The notes under the pieces were generated by a model. It ran no database searches, had not been told where the DNA came from, and worked only from the letters and a program-made list of their open reading frames with translations. From Piper betle (Eukaryota; Streptophyta; Magnoliopsida; Piperales; Piperaceae): DNA of 64,000 nucleotides. The stretch's first letter is position 1, and every line of letters starts with the position of its first letter. The stretch covers positions 1 to 64,000 of the forward strand of contig JAURVB010000659.1 of the NCBI GenBank assembly GCA_033002965.1, in the 5' to 3' direction. Of the stretch, positions 1 through 9,957 are shown in pieces. The position numbers and the translations under genes were made by a program.

Positions 1-1020
1 GACAATTCCACCTTTTAGTTCTTTAAAATCAAAGAATTATTCTCGATTGGGCATCATATGATGGCTATAAGCAAAATCTAGCAACCATGAACTAGGATTG
101 CTGGTTGATGGTGTGGTAGCAATTGAAAGTTCTAAATCTGCATCATCACACTCAGCTACATTTGCAGCAACTTTTTCCTTTGGAGGTTTGCCTTTGTTTT
201 TTAGCTTGGAACAATCTTTCTTCCAATACCCTTTTCCTCGATAAAAGGCACATTTATCTTTACTCAGTCTGGACTTTGACGACTTTGACCTTCCCCTTCT
301 CCTTTGTTCTGACTCTTGTTCTGACTCTGAGAATAGCCTCTGTTCACAATAAGAGCTTTTGCTTCTGCACTTGTGTTTTCTTGCTTTTCTTTCTTTCGTA
401 ATTTATAACTATACAAGGCAGCAATTACTTCACTGAGAGACACAACAGCCTTCTCATGAAGTAGACTAGTTTCAAGAAACTCAAAATCATGAGGGAGTGA
501 TCCCAACAACATCAAAGCCAGATCTTCATCATCAAAAGTCACGTCCATATTCATCAAATAAGTTACCAGCTAATGGAAGCTAGTAATATGATCATGCAAA
601 GGGGTATGTGGAACATAATTGAAGCGAAACAATCTCTTTTTCTTATACAACTTGTTTTGACTGCTTTTCTTCAAGAATTTCTCCTCCATTGCCTTCCACC
701 ATTTACTTGTAGAAGTTTATTTAGAAAATGTATACTCCTGCTCTCTAGAAAGACATGTTCGAATGGTACCACATGCCATTCTATTTATGGTCTTCCATTC
801 TTTCTCCTCAACATCATCTGGTTTCTTTTCTTCAATGGCAATGTCTAGACCCTGTTGAAAGAGGGCATCCAGAACCTCACTTTGCCATATGCCAAAATGA
901 CTGGTACCATCAAAAATCTCCACTGTAAATCTTGCATTTGTCACAGCAGTTCTTGCCAAAATTCTAGATGAAGAAGTTGTGCACTTCAATGTGGATTCTT
1001 TTGTGTTGTCTATCATTTCT
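1..1020 (-). pseudogene. Ty1/copia gag and start of protease, decayed
   Basis: Read on the minus strand, this is the gag polyprotein of a copia retrotransposon, entering the protease at the window edge. The N-terminal part (about 1016 to 717) has the UBN2-like gag context around FDGTSHFGIWQSEVLDALF. After an in-frame stop and frame change near 560-580 it resumes with DDEDLALMLLGSLPHDFEF (about 557 to 470), typical of copia gag. The zinc knuckle near 215-260 is damaged: the usual second Cys and the His are replaced (CAFYRGKGYWKKDC). The protease entry near 60-30 reads WLLDFAYSHHM where WxLDSGCSxHM is expected. These losses make it non-functional. The rest of the element lies beyond the left edge. 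Confidence 0.85.
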
Positions 1021-1752
1021 GGTACAAATTTTGTTTAATAGCTATCGATGTTGAATGCCAAGTGGCCTAAGGAAAATTTTTCTGATGTGGAAGATCAGCG
1101 TAAGCCTCAACCACAAAATATACTAAAATAAACCAAGAGCTCGAAATGCCAACTAGCCCAAAGAAAAAAATTTTAATGTGGAAGATCAGCGTAAGCCGCA
1201 ACCACAGAGCATACTAAAATAAGTGAGCCTGTACCGATTGTTTCATTGCGGGGTTAATTATCCACCAAAGATAACAAGTTCACTATGAGAACTTTTATCT
1301 AAGTGGCTAGTATGAAAATGATTGTACTTAAAAATCACTCCAAGATAAAATTCTCAGGAAAGTGTGGTGGGACACACTAGTCTACTTAAAACCAACTACT
1401 CCTAGACAGAATTTTACTAAGATAAGACAAGTAATTTTAATAGCACAATCATTAACAATAACTATACTAACAATAACTATACCCGACAATAACTATTAAA
1501 TAGACATAAAAAGAACACCAAAACTTAACGAAGTTTGACCAATTATGCCTACATCCTCAGACACTACTAAAATAATATTTTACTAATGAAGGAAATATTA
1601 CAAAGAGAGAGAGAAAGAACAAATTGCCAATGAAAGAAGAAGGACAATTTTGGGATGATTTGAAATAAGGGGGAGGAAGAGTCATTTTATAAGAAGAAAA
1701 CTCCTCCCAAACCCATAAAACTTTAGATGTGGGATTTTGGTATACAACAATA
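1021..1752 (-). mobile_element. 5' LTR and leader of the minus-strand copia element
   Basis: This stretch lies upstream of gag on the minus strand. At its outer edge (about 1690-1750, read in reverse) it has a TGTATACC start, a CCCACATC phrase and a TATAAAA box near 1690, all common in copia LTRs. The phrase around 1525-1560 resembles LTR transcript leaders. No primer binding site was found, so the inner LTR border is uncertain. The outer border abuts the copper amine oxidase remnant. Confidence 0.6.
1053..1222. repeat. Two tandem copies of a ~75-100 bp leader repeat
   Basis: The segments starting near 1053 and 1150 share a block containing TGTGGAAGATCAGCGTAAGC and end with ACTAAAATAA. They lie in the copia leader between LTR and gag. 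Confidence 0.7.
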
Positions 1753-2090
1753 ATCGGGTACCCGAAACCTTCGTAGATCTCGGTTGACAATATCGATTTC
1801 TTCGCGATGTCCACGACGAATTTGTGGGTGTATCTTTCGATTCGAGCAATGATAAAGCTCGACGAAGCAGCTTTGGTTTGGTTTGGTTGGAGAGCTTGTT
1901 CGTTTGTGAGGTTCATCAAGGGTGATATACTGGAATGTTAGATTAGCAGTAGGGACTGCAAGTTTGGCAGACTTGATTATGTCCCGGACTGTGTTGATTT
2001 CTGATGGTGTAAGAGGATCAAGAGGGTGATGTAGTGATTGTGAGGAAGTGAGTGCAAGAATGGTGAAAACCAAAAGAAGAGAGCATTAAG
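1752..2090 (-). pseudogene. Copper amine oxidase N-terminal fragment, frameshifted
   Basis: The minus strand encodes the start of a plant copper-containing primary amine oxidase, the apoplastic or peroxisomal enzyme that oxidises polyamines. One frame gives a hydrophobic signal-like start (LLLVFTILALTSSQS) followed by HHPLDPLTPSEI and LTFQYITLDEPHK, the family's N2 domain. The downstream match FIIARIERYTHKFVVDI, ending in EIYEGFGYP, is in another frame, so a deletion or frameshift sits near 1880-1915. No ATG is in frame at the start. The fragment stops where the copia LTR begins, so the copper domain is absent. Family match is clear; no functional product is expected. Confidence 0.85.
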
Positions 2091-2109
2091 AATTTGTGAA
2101 CTCGTTTAT

Positions 2110-2530
2110 GGTCATATATATATATGAGGCGGTTGGTATGCGCTGCCCCTGTTGGCAGGCATCTGACTACCTTTAGTGGGCCGTCGGATCGATCCAATGG
2201 CCCACCCGCCCTGCCCGCTCACCTCCCGCATGCCCTCCTGCGGGGCTATAAAAGGCCGTGCACCCCTCTATCAGACCACACAGCCTCCACGCATACCAGC
2301 TGCCCCCTACACTCTATGCACACATCGCATCTATGGCTATAGGGATACATCTGGAGGCAGCCGTAGATGGACTGTGCAGGCTCGCGCACAGCATGATGGT
2401 ATATGGTGAGGCCGGGTGTGTGACTTATGGACCAGTTAGATCAGACTACCAATTCGGTTTACAAAAAGCAAACTATCATGATGTGCTAGCCAGATAGGGG
2501 TAATGCACGTACGTGCACGTATATATATAC
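2110..2530. mobile_element. GC-rich transposon-like segment between TA runs
   Basis: A short GC-rich block flanked by TA repeats (about 2113-2126 and 2519-2530). Its left part (about 2126-2235) resembles the left terminal repeat of the element at 36.85 kb: both contain GTGGGCC, then GGAT with CGATCCAA, then CCCGCC/CCTGCCC. A TATA box (CTATAAAAGG) sits at about 2246. The open frames here are short and of biased composition, and I do not call a gene. Confidence 0.4.
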
Positions 2531-3988
2531 AGTTGAAAGCATGGAATTTCTATATTTCTTTCTTTACACGAGCTAGGAATTTTGTGAATTTTTATCTGTT
2601 TGTCAAAGATGACGTATATTTACCTTGGAAAAAAATGACGTACGTAAGTTAAAATGTCTATAGGAAATTGACGTAATATTTTTCTTGCGATTTATGCATA
2701 CTCTTAATTATAAACATCGACTTTGTTATATGTAGAAGATAATATTAATGTAGATCACATGTATTAATTTAATTATAGTCCAAATTACTTCATTGACGTA
2801 AATAATCTACGTCATAACTTATAAGTTCATTAAAAGTGGTAAAAGTGTATAGTAAGTAGTAAATATGTGTTTTCAAGCATATATATAATCTTGATTTTAT
2901 AATTAATTTGTGCCGACTTGCCTTGCTAAAATGCATGGGAAGCTTCCACCGTTGACTAATAAGCAAGTCATGTGGAATATTAGTGTGCAGATTAGTTTTC
3001 CATTACATATAAAAAGTCAATGCTAAACTTGATTATGATAGATAAAGGACAAAATTTCAAGACTTCAACGCTTACTCTGAATAATTAACTACAGACCAAA
3101 CTTATTAACCCCCAGAATTAACTAATTGACTGTTTATCCGTTGATTTTGGACAGTCGATGTATCTTCACAACTAATTATAAACGTAACCGTGCTTGCATC
3201 GGAAATTAAGCGAAAGCACATTTTTAAGCGGGCAAATCCAATTTTAAATGCCAGTAAAAAATATATCACTCTATATTATTTAAGTTAATTTAATATCGTA
3301 AAAATAGTGCACATGACGAAAGACCAGCTTCATTATTATTTAATTGGGACTTGAGCCGTTCTTTAAAATGGTTAACATAAATTGAAAATCAATAGTCTAT
3401 TCAGTTCTTGTTAATTTGTTACATGATCAATGTTGGAATTGTCAACTATAATCATAGATTTTCTTCTAGTTGTGAAATGTTGGATTAATAGAAAATGGAG
3501 TGTAAGTAGAGCACAATGGTTTTTTTTGTTTCTTTTTTTAATATTTAAACTTGCCTTTTATATATATCAATAAACTCAAGTAGTAGAAGGTGAAGACCAT
3601 TACATGGTAATGTTATTACAAATTAACCAAGTCAAACAAGCATCATAAAATTGAGTAAATATAAGCACTCAACCATGGATTCATCCCATAAATGATAGAC
3701 GAAGCGGTCTTCTAATGTCCAATTTTACCTGAAAAATGACAAAATAAACCAACATTAATGATCATGTCCAATCTTAAACATGTGATTAACTTCTTGTAAA
3801 TGTTGAGAATTAGTCCTTATCTGACCTTGAAAATTAAATAGATAAAAATATCAAATTATTTATATATTACATTACATAGAAATAATATCGATTTAAATAA
3901 TTTTTTTACTTCGCCAGATCAAATAACTAGTTATATAACAATAAAAATTAATTATCATATATACGCAAAAATATATATAAATGAAAGT
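2531..3988. other. AT-rich intergenic DNA
   Basis: No coding potential, structured repeat or RNA gene seen. It is downstream of the lipid-transfer gene. Confidence 0.6.
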
Positions 3989-4327
3989 CTAGTGGTGCAT
4001 ACAGGGCTCAAAGTTGGCAGCGCACATATCCGGTAGCTGCATGGCCATGTTCCTGTCGATGCCGGAGATGGGTGGGCCGTTTACGAGCAGGCAGAAGCAG
4101 CGCTGGCCGACGGCCTTGACTGCACCACAGCAGGCATCGGACGGCGGCAGCGGGTTATCAGGGGACACCGCCATCTTACAAGGCGTGAGCTTCACCAGTG
4201 TGGCGAAAAAGCTCCCCCGGCAGGCGTCCCCGACGTTGGCCATGAACGTCACCCCCACCACCAGCAGTAGCAGCAAGGTTGAGCACCTCGTGAGCAACAC
4301 TTTTGGTGCAATATTGCCCTGCCTCAT
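3989..4327 (-). CDS. DIR1-like non-specific lipid-transfer protein
   Basis: Encodes a 112-residue secreted protein of the eight-cysteine lipid-transfer family, which bind lipids in the cell wall space; the DIR1 branch acts in systemic defence signalling. Residues about 10-35 form a hydrophobic signal peptide (VLLTRCSTLLLLLVVGV). The mature part has the full motif: C36-X13-C50-X15-C66C67-X9-C77-X1-C79-X22-C102-X6-C109. The CxC spacing and a PP element near residue 85 (NGPPISG) fit DIR1-like proteins better than type 1 LTPs. The ATG at 4327 gives the signal peptide directly, and a TATA box lies about 105 bp upstream. It appears intronless, ending MHH-stop; a small 3' exon cannot be excluded. 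Family is confident; orthology to DIR1 is inference. Confidence 0.85.
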   Translation of the reverse strand: MRQGNIAPKVLLTRCSTLLLLLVVGVTFMANVGDACRGSFFATLVKLTPCKMAVSPDNPLPPSDACCGAVKAVGQRCFCLLVNGPPISGIDRNMAMQLPDMCAANFEPCMHH

Positions 4328-4431
4328 TGTTAATTAATATGATTTTGGGAGGTGGTTCACTAGCTGGCTGAGTTGGAAAGAGCACAAGATAGAATTGCAA
4401 GTTTTACGATATTATTGATCTTGATCTGTGG

Positions 4432-4442
4432 AGTTTATATAG
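4432..4442 (-). promoter_or_regulatory. TATA box of the lipid-transfer gene
   Basis: On the minus strand the sequence reads CTATATAAACTC, about 105 bp upstream of the ATG at 4327. This predicts transcription starting near 4400. Confidence 0.6.
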
Positions 4443-5278
4443 AAGGTGATCCCAATACACGCTTAATGTGTTACTTACCTAGAAATGCTTCTACCTTGAT
4501 CATGAAATCCTTACGCTGCGAGCAGTGAGATGTGCATGAAAGTCTGCTCATTTGATCTAGCTAATATTTCTTAAGTTTTGCTTCAGGATCACTAGCTAGC
4601 TCTGGAAATTAAGATGCATCTAATTCTACATGAACAAGGGACATAGTAAATTAAAGAAATACAGTAACCTCAATGTTATAAGAATATTTATTGGGTTGCC
4701 TTTTTTTCTTTTTTATATTAAAAAGAGAATATTATGGACGCTAAAAAAATTGTCGTTTCAATTAGGATAGGCCAACCTCTTTATCTGCTGCAAACAAGAT
4801 ATACCAAGATATAAGCAAAGACAGGTTATTAGATTAATTTAGTAGCTCATGAAAACTGTCTTTCAATCAGGATAGGCCAACCTCTTCACCAAGATGTCGC
4901 AATTTGTCATATAATTGTTATTGAAAAATCATAATTATCTCAATGCTCTTTCATTATTATATTTAGTTAAATTTCTTGAAGTGAATACATCCAAAATCCC
5001 ATTTTCTACAAAGTATGGACTTTCAACTCAAACTAAGTTGAGCTAGCACAAAAACTAAGCTTGCCTTAATCGGCTGGGAGTGAAACATGGGATATAGATT
5101 TTGCCGAGTCAATTAATAGGGGATCAAATCCATCGTATGTATTATATAGTCATGTATATCTGTTAATTAATTCTGGTACAAGTAGAAGTTAGTAGAAAAC
5201 TAGTACGTCTTTCTCTTATCTTATCTTGTTGTTGGTATTAATGTATTGTATGTATATAAAATTGAGTAATGCAGCTAT
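4443..5278. other. Intergenic DNA with a short direct repeat
   Basis: No gene seen. A 28-bp sequence around AGGATAGGCCAACCTCTT occurs twice in direct orientation, at about 4754-4781 and 4860-4887. Confidence 0.5.
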
Positions 5279-5420
5279 GGGCACCCTAATTTTTTCCCTA
5301 CTTTCCCCACAATGAGTTTAATGGGTTTATTAAATTAGCCACATTGATCATACTTGCGTGATAATTTGTTGGGGCTAATCAAATTCAACGATGGGGAAAG
5401 TGGAGAAAATTTTGGTGGTA
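5279..5420. mobile_element. Small MITE with ~35 bp terminal inverted repeats
   Basis: The left end (GGCACCCTAATTTTTTCCC, then ACTTTCCCCA) is matched inverted at the right end (TACCACCAAAATTTTCTCC, then ACTTTCCCCA, on the minus strand). About 140 bp in all, with no coding capacity. Superfamily not determined. Confidence 0.6.
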
Positions 5421-7298
5421 CACAAAGAATTTTCCTATAAAAATAAGTTATAAGTATAATACACGAGTTACACTCATATAACTTATATGTGTTATACCTT
5501 TATTTGTAGCAATTTAATAGATCCCAATTACTCAAAATCTATATAGATTAATATAAAAATAAATAAATAGAGTACTTACTAGTTTTCAAATCAATCTAAT
5601 GTTTAAACCCTTTCATCTTATTTATCAAAGTAATTGTAATAAAAATTAATTTTAAAATATTATTAAACTAGTGCAATTTAAAATTTTTTAAAAAGGTTAT
5701 ATTTATAAAAATAAATATTAAATTTTATCAACCTCATACTTATGTACTTTACTTTTCATATATATCACCTTATTAAGTAGGGCACCACTAAAAATATTAA
5801 AATTAGAATTGTATATAGGTCATAAGTATAAGTTGTATGAGGTGTCACTCGTCTTAATTTTTAGCGTTAATTTTTTCATAATAAAAAAAGAACTAAAAGT
5901 CGCACTACAATGAAAAATAGAAAATTTCACTAACCGAAATATAACAAAATAAAAGTATATATTAAATTATTACAATCTTGTCTGTTCATTTGGTTAAAGT
6001 TTATTATTCCCATCGGAGTCTATCATGCATCCCATCGTTCACTTTAAAATTTATGTATAAAATCGGAGGCTATCTCCATCATAGGCTACACCTGTCATGA
6101 CATCTTGCCTAGATAGTATTGATAATATAAAAAATCAAATTATAGAAAATATGAATAATTATTGTTATAAAATAAAAATAGTGAACATTTATTTAAATTT
6201 AACAAAAAATATCCATATATAAAATACAATGGTTATAAAAAAATAATAAAAATAAATTTATTTTTATATTAAAAATTAGTAAAAGTTTTAATTAAGTAGG
6301 TATTAATGAGTGAAAGATATTAATTTGAATGAAACTTTAATATTTAAATGAAAATTTTCACTTTATATATTTTCTAAAATTTTTTATTCCAATAGAATTA
6401 TCCTAACAATAAATAGCAATAAGTAAATAGAAATCCCATATTGTGTAGAAATTCTTAATTAAAAATATATAGAAATCTTTAATTTAAAATATATTATCTC
6501 AAATTAAATATGTATTATTAAGTAACAAACTTTAAGTGATACAATTATAAATAAATATATAACTATAATTTAACAATATTTTTATTTAAGATCCTTAATT
6601 TGTCTAGAAATATAATTCAATGTTTTCCTAAGTCATATAAATATTAGGAATAATAATAAAATCTTAGATTAAATAAGTATTAATCAATATTAAGTCTTTA
6701 AAGTTATTGTGGGGCTAGAAACAACCACAAAACAAGAAAGGCTAAAACGCAACGAGTGAAATAAAAAAATAATAATGGTGCTTCAACCCCCTTACACTTG
6801 TTAGAGAAAAATGAAATTTTTTGATACAACTAAATAAGCATTCGTTATTTTTGAAATAAATGAAAATTTGATTATAAAATTATTAATTTTTATAATATAA
6901 TTTTATATGTTACCAAATATCTTATATTAATAAATTTCAAATATACTTCGCACTGTGGGTCCATGACTAATATATAATAAAAAATCCATAAAGGATCTTG
7001 TTAATTATGTGGAAAAACATGCAACTTTTACAATTATAAAATTTTGATCATCACGTAACCATTATTTTGGAATCCCATGATCTTATTACATGCACGTACA
7101 CGCCGTCCAAATTGAATGTGAAGGGATAGCACCATGAAATCGATCAATGAAATATAGTAAACTTCATTAATCTCATTTGATAATACATATAATTGATAAT
7201 GGCAATTCTAGCCATTGCAACAAGAATATAAAAAAATAAATAAATCAATAAAAAAAACTTCAAGTTCTAATAAAATGCAGGTATATTTTTGTCAATAA
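5421..7298. other. Very AT-rich intergenic DNA
   Basis: Poly-A/T and TA-rich sequence without open frames of note. I see no gene or recognisable repeat in it. Confidence 0.6.
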
Positions 7299-7439
7299 TC
7301 ATATTAACATAGAGGAACAGATCAAGGTCACGATAAATATGCAGCAAACCATGATCGCCACCAAAGACTCCTGCACCGACGACGACGACGACGACGATGA
7401 CAACGGCGGCATTATCTTCCTCCATGGACGGCTGGCCAT
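7299..7439 (-). CDS. Possible 46-residue small protein with Ser run and hydrophobic tail
   Basis: A short ATG-started frame isolated in non-coding DNA: a basic start (MASRPWRKIMPP), eight serines encoded by a TCG repeat, then VQESLVAIMVCCIFIVTLI and CSSMLI. The hydrophobic C-terminal half could be one membrane segment. TATA-like sequence (CATATATAT) lies only about 40 bp upstream of the ATG, which is too close for a normal leader. I do not recognise the family. It is not the RTFL/DVL peptide motif. It may equally be chance coding around a microsatellite. Confidence 0.25.
   Translation of the reverse strand: MASRPWRKIMPPLSSSSSSSSVQESLVAIMVCCIFIVTLICSSMLI
7378..7401. repeat. (GAC)n trinucleotide microsatellite
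   Basis: Six perfect GAC units followed by GAT and GAC. It encodes the serine run of the small frame on the minus strand. Confidence 0.8.
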
Positions 7440-8423
7440 GATTGAGGTTTGTTGACGTGAAGAAGTCGGAGCAGGAAGGAGATATATATGGGTAGGGAGA
7501 GATATAACATCGAATTAGGAAATTGTCGTAGAGACGCCACTTTCCACTTTGCCTGTAGCTTCAATCACCAAATCATGAATAGGAAGGTTACTTTAAAAGA
7601 AAAGAGAACATAGGAAGGATATTATACTTTTATTTATTTAATTTGAGTTAAAAATATAATTTTAATTAGAACTACATAGATAGTATAAATTATTTATTTT
7701 AAGTGACTGTAGAGAAAAATTAAGGCGAGCTGCCGCTCATATAATATGCATATATATATATATATATATATGAACTACAATTTTTATTTTGAAGCTTTTA
7801 GTGGGTCTTACTCTTGCATAATATGATCTACAGGCATGGAAAACAAAGTATGTAGGAGGATGATAAATTTATGTTTTTTAGATATTAACATGGCCAATTT
7901 TTAGAATTTTAAAAATTTATTAGTTTAAATATATTTTGAAGAGTTTATAATAGAATTATTTTGATAATTAAAATAAAAGAATTAAAAATATTAGGTTGAT
8001 TTTAAAATTTATATATAATTGCCTTTATTATTTATTTTATATATTTATTTATATTGATTTTAGGTATTAAATCACCCTAAATTACTTCAAATAAAAGTTG
8101 TAGCTCACGTTAGCTTTATGAATTGCTCTTCATCATATATATATATATATTATCCTATTATTTGAAGTATAAACATCAATGTTAAGTATAATGTTTGTGA
8201 GAAATATATAATATAAACCAATATTATAATATAAATCAAGTCACATTATCTATTAATTATGACACAAGTAGAAGTCATTAAAAAATTAGTCAATTTTAAC
8301 TGATCTTCTACACACGTATAATAAGTTATAGTACTAGATTTATTTGTATTATTAATTATTTTTTATCAATTGGTTTATGTTTTTTTAGAAGTATTAATAT
8401 ATCCTATCATTTTTTTCCCAAAG

Positions 8424-8468
<45 letters not shown>

Positions 8469-8491
8469 CCGATTGATTGCACCAGAGGTAG
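7440..8491. other. AT-rich intergenic DNA with TA microsatellites
   Basis: No gene seen. Contains (TA)n at about 7750-7771, a shorter TA run near 8138-8150, and a long (AT)n at 8428-8465 that adjoins the transposon to its right. Confidence 0.6.
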
Positions 8492-9165
8492 GAATTGGTT
8501 CTCTGCGCCATAATTTTTTTAGGTCGTCTGATTACAATGATGGCCCAGATCTATTAGTTTTTTAAAAAAAATTAAAATTTGTTGATGAGCAGAGTGCTGC
8601 CGCGGCAATGGCGGCGAGGGGGAGCGCGGCAGGGTTAGGCCTATCCCGGCCCCACCCTTTTGCCTTGCCCTGGCCTCGGCGGGGGGCGAGTAGAGGGGAG
8701 GGCAAGGGCGAGCTAGGAAGGGAGGGGTAGAGGGGAGGGGAAGAGGGGAGGGGGAGGGGGAGGCGGCGGCGGTGGAGCCGAGGTGGGGAGGGGAGGGCGG
8801 GGGTGGCAGGGCCGGGGTGAGAGGGCCAGATCTAGCCACCGCTGATGCTTGTTGTAGCCATGAGGGGCGGGCCAACGGGGTCGAGGGGAAGCGGGGTGGA
8901 AGGGCGTCTGCGGCAGGGCGGTGGCATCCGTCACGGGGCGGGGTGGCAGCGTCCGCGATGGGGCGGCGACGCTGCCGGACGACGGCATCAGTGATTGGGC
9001 GGTGGCTTTGGGGTTTTTTAAAATTTGATATAGGTCGTCCTTGTAATCGGACGGCCTATATCAAATTTCAATTTTTTAAAAAAAATATTAGATCTGGGTC
9101 GTCCTTATAATTGGACGGCCCAGAACAGAGCTTGGGGCAGAAAATTTTTCTGTCCTTGCTCAGGA
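8492..9165. mobile_element. Non-autonomous TIR element (Mutator-like?) in a TA tract
   Basis: About 670 bp. The left end (about 8500-8582) contains GGTCGTCTGATTACAATGAT, then GGCCCAGATCTA, poly-T and AAAATTTG. The right end (about 9065-9155, reversed) reads GGCCGTCCAATTATAAGGAC, then GACCCAGATCTAA, poly-T and GAAATTTG, so the inverted repeats are roughly 85 bp. A second GGACGACCTATAT copy lies just inside the right end (about 9030-9065). The GC-rich interior has only biased open frames. (TA)n tracts flank both sides (8428-8465 and 9177-9197). Long inverted repeats with a GC-rich core suggest a MULE; no clear 9-bp target duplication was found. Confidence 0.65.
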
Positions 9166-9957
9166 AAACATTACCCATATATATATATATATATATACAA
9201 GACTCAAAAAAATAAAGCCGGGTCGTTAGTAGCAAAAAATCGAACCCTAAATCAGCCAATTTAGGCCGATCTAAGATGATTCTAAGCCTGAGTGGACAAC
9301 AGCAGAATTAGCTGATTCAGGGCGGGGGCTAGACAATGCAAGGGGTCAACAGGGTAGCGAGCTGGCAGGGCGGCGGGGAGACAGAGGCCAAAGGGGGGGG
9401 AGGGAGGCGATGGTGCGGGGACTAGAGCGGGAGGGGCAGCTGGCGAGGGACTAGGCGGGGGATGGGGAGAGGGACCGGGGGGAGAGACAGGGGAGGAGAT
9501 CCGGTGGCAGGGGTGGTTTTGGGGGGGGGGGGGGAGGGAGGGGGAGGCAGCTGCGTGGGGACTAGGGTGGGAGGGGCAGCCAACGAGGGATTGGGCGGGA
9601 GGGAGCGGCTAGGGTGGTTTCAGGGGGAGGGATGGAAACAGGGTGGCGGACTGCGAGGAGACAGCGGCGGGTGGAGACGGGGGAGTCGGAGATCCGGCAG
9701 CAAGGGCTGGGGCCAAGAGGGACAAATGGGCGGGGGTGATGGTGAAGGTAGCCAGGGGATAGTTTAGGTAATAAAAATTAATTCGCTTCTTACCGGTGAT
9801 CCGTAAATCGGCTATTTCCACTCGGAATCGATCGATTTAAATTGTATCAGAGGCGATCTGATTTAAAAAACCCTCTGAATCGGCTAGGCTCGAATCAGCC
9901 GATTCGAGTCAATTTTCACCGGATTCAAGCCGATTCTGGAATCGGCTCGAATCGGCC
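9166..9957. repeat. Left part of a GC-rich repeat interrupted by a solo LTR
   Basis: Starts with a TA run, then phrases built on AATCGGCC/GGCCGATT (about 9240-9330 and 9780-9957) surrounding a G-rich core (about 9310-9760). Similar phrases recur at 13.54-13.65 kb and 40.27-40.35 kb. The open frames across the G-rich core are composition artefacts. Its continuation is at 12805. Confidence 0.5.

Noticed and set aside
8519..9110. Open frames over the GC-rich core of the TIR element
   Set aside because: Pro/Gly/Arg-rich low-complexity translations on both strands; no splice or family support.
9462..9821. Open frames of 70-101 residues in a G-rich tract
   Set aside because: They translate poly-G simple sequence within a repeat.
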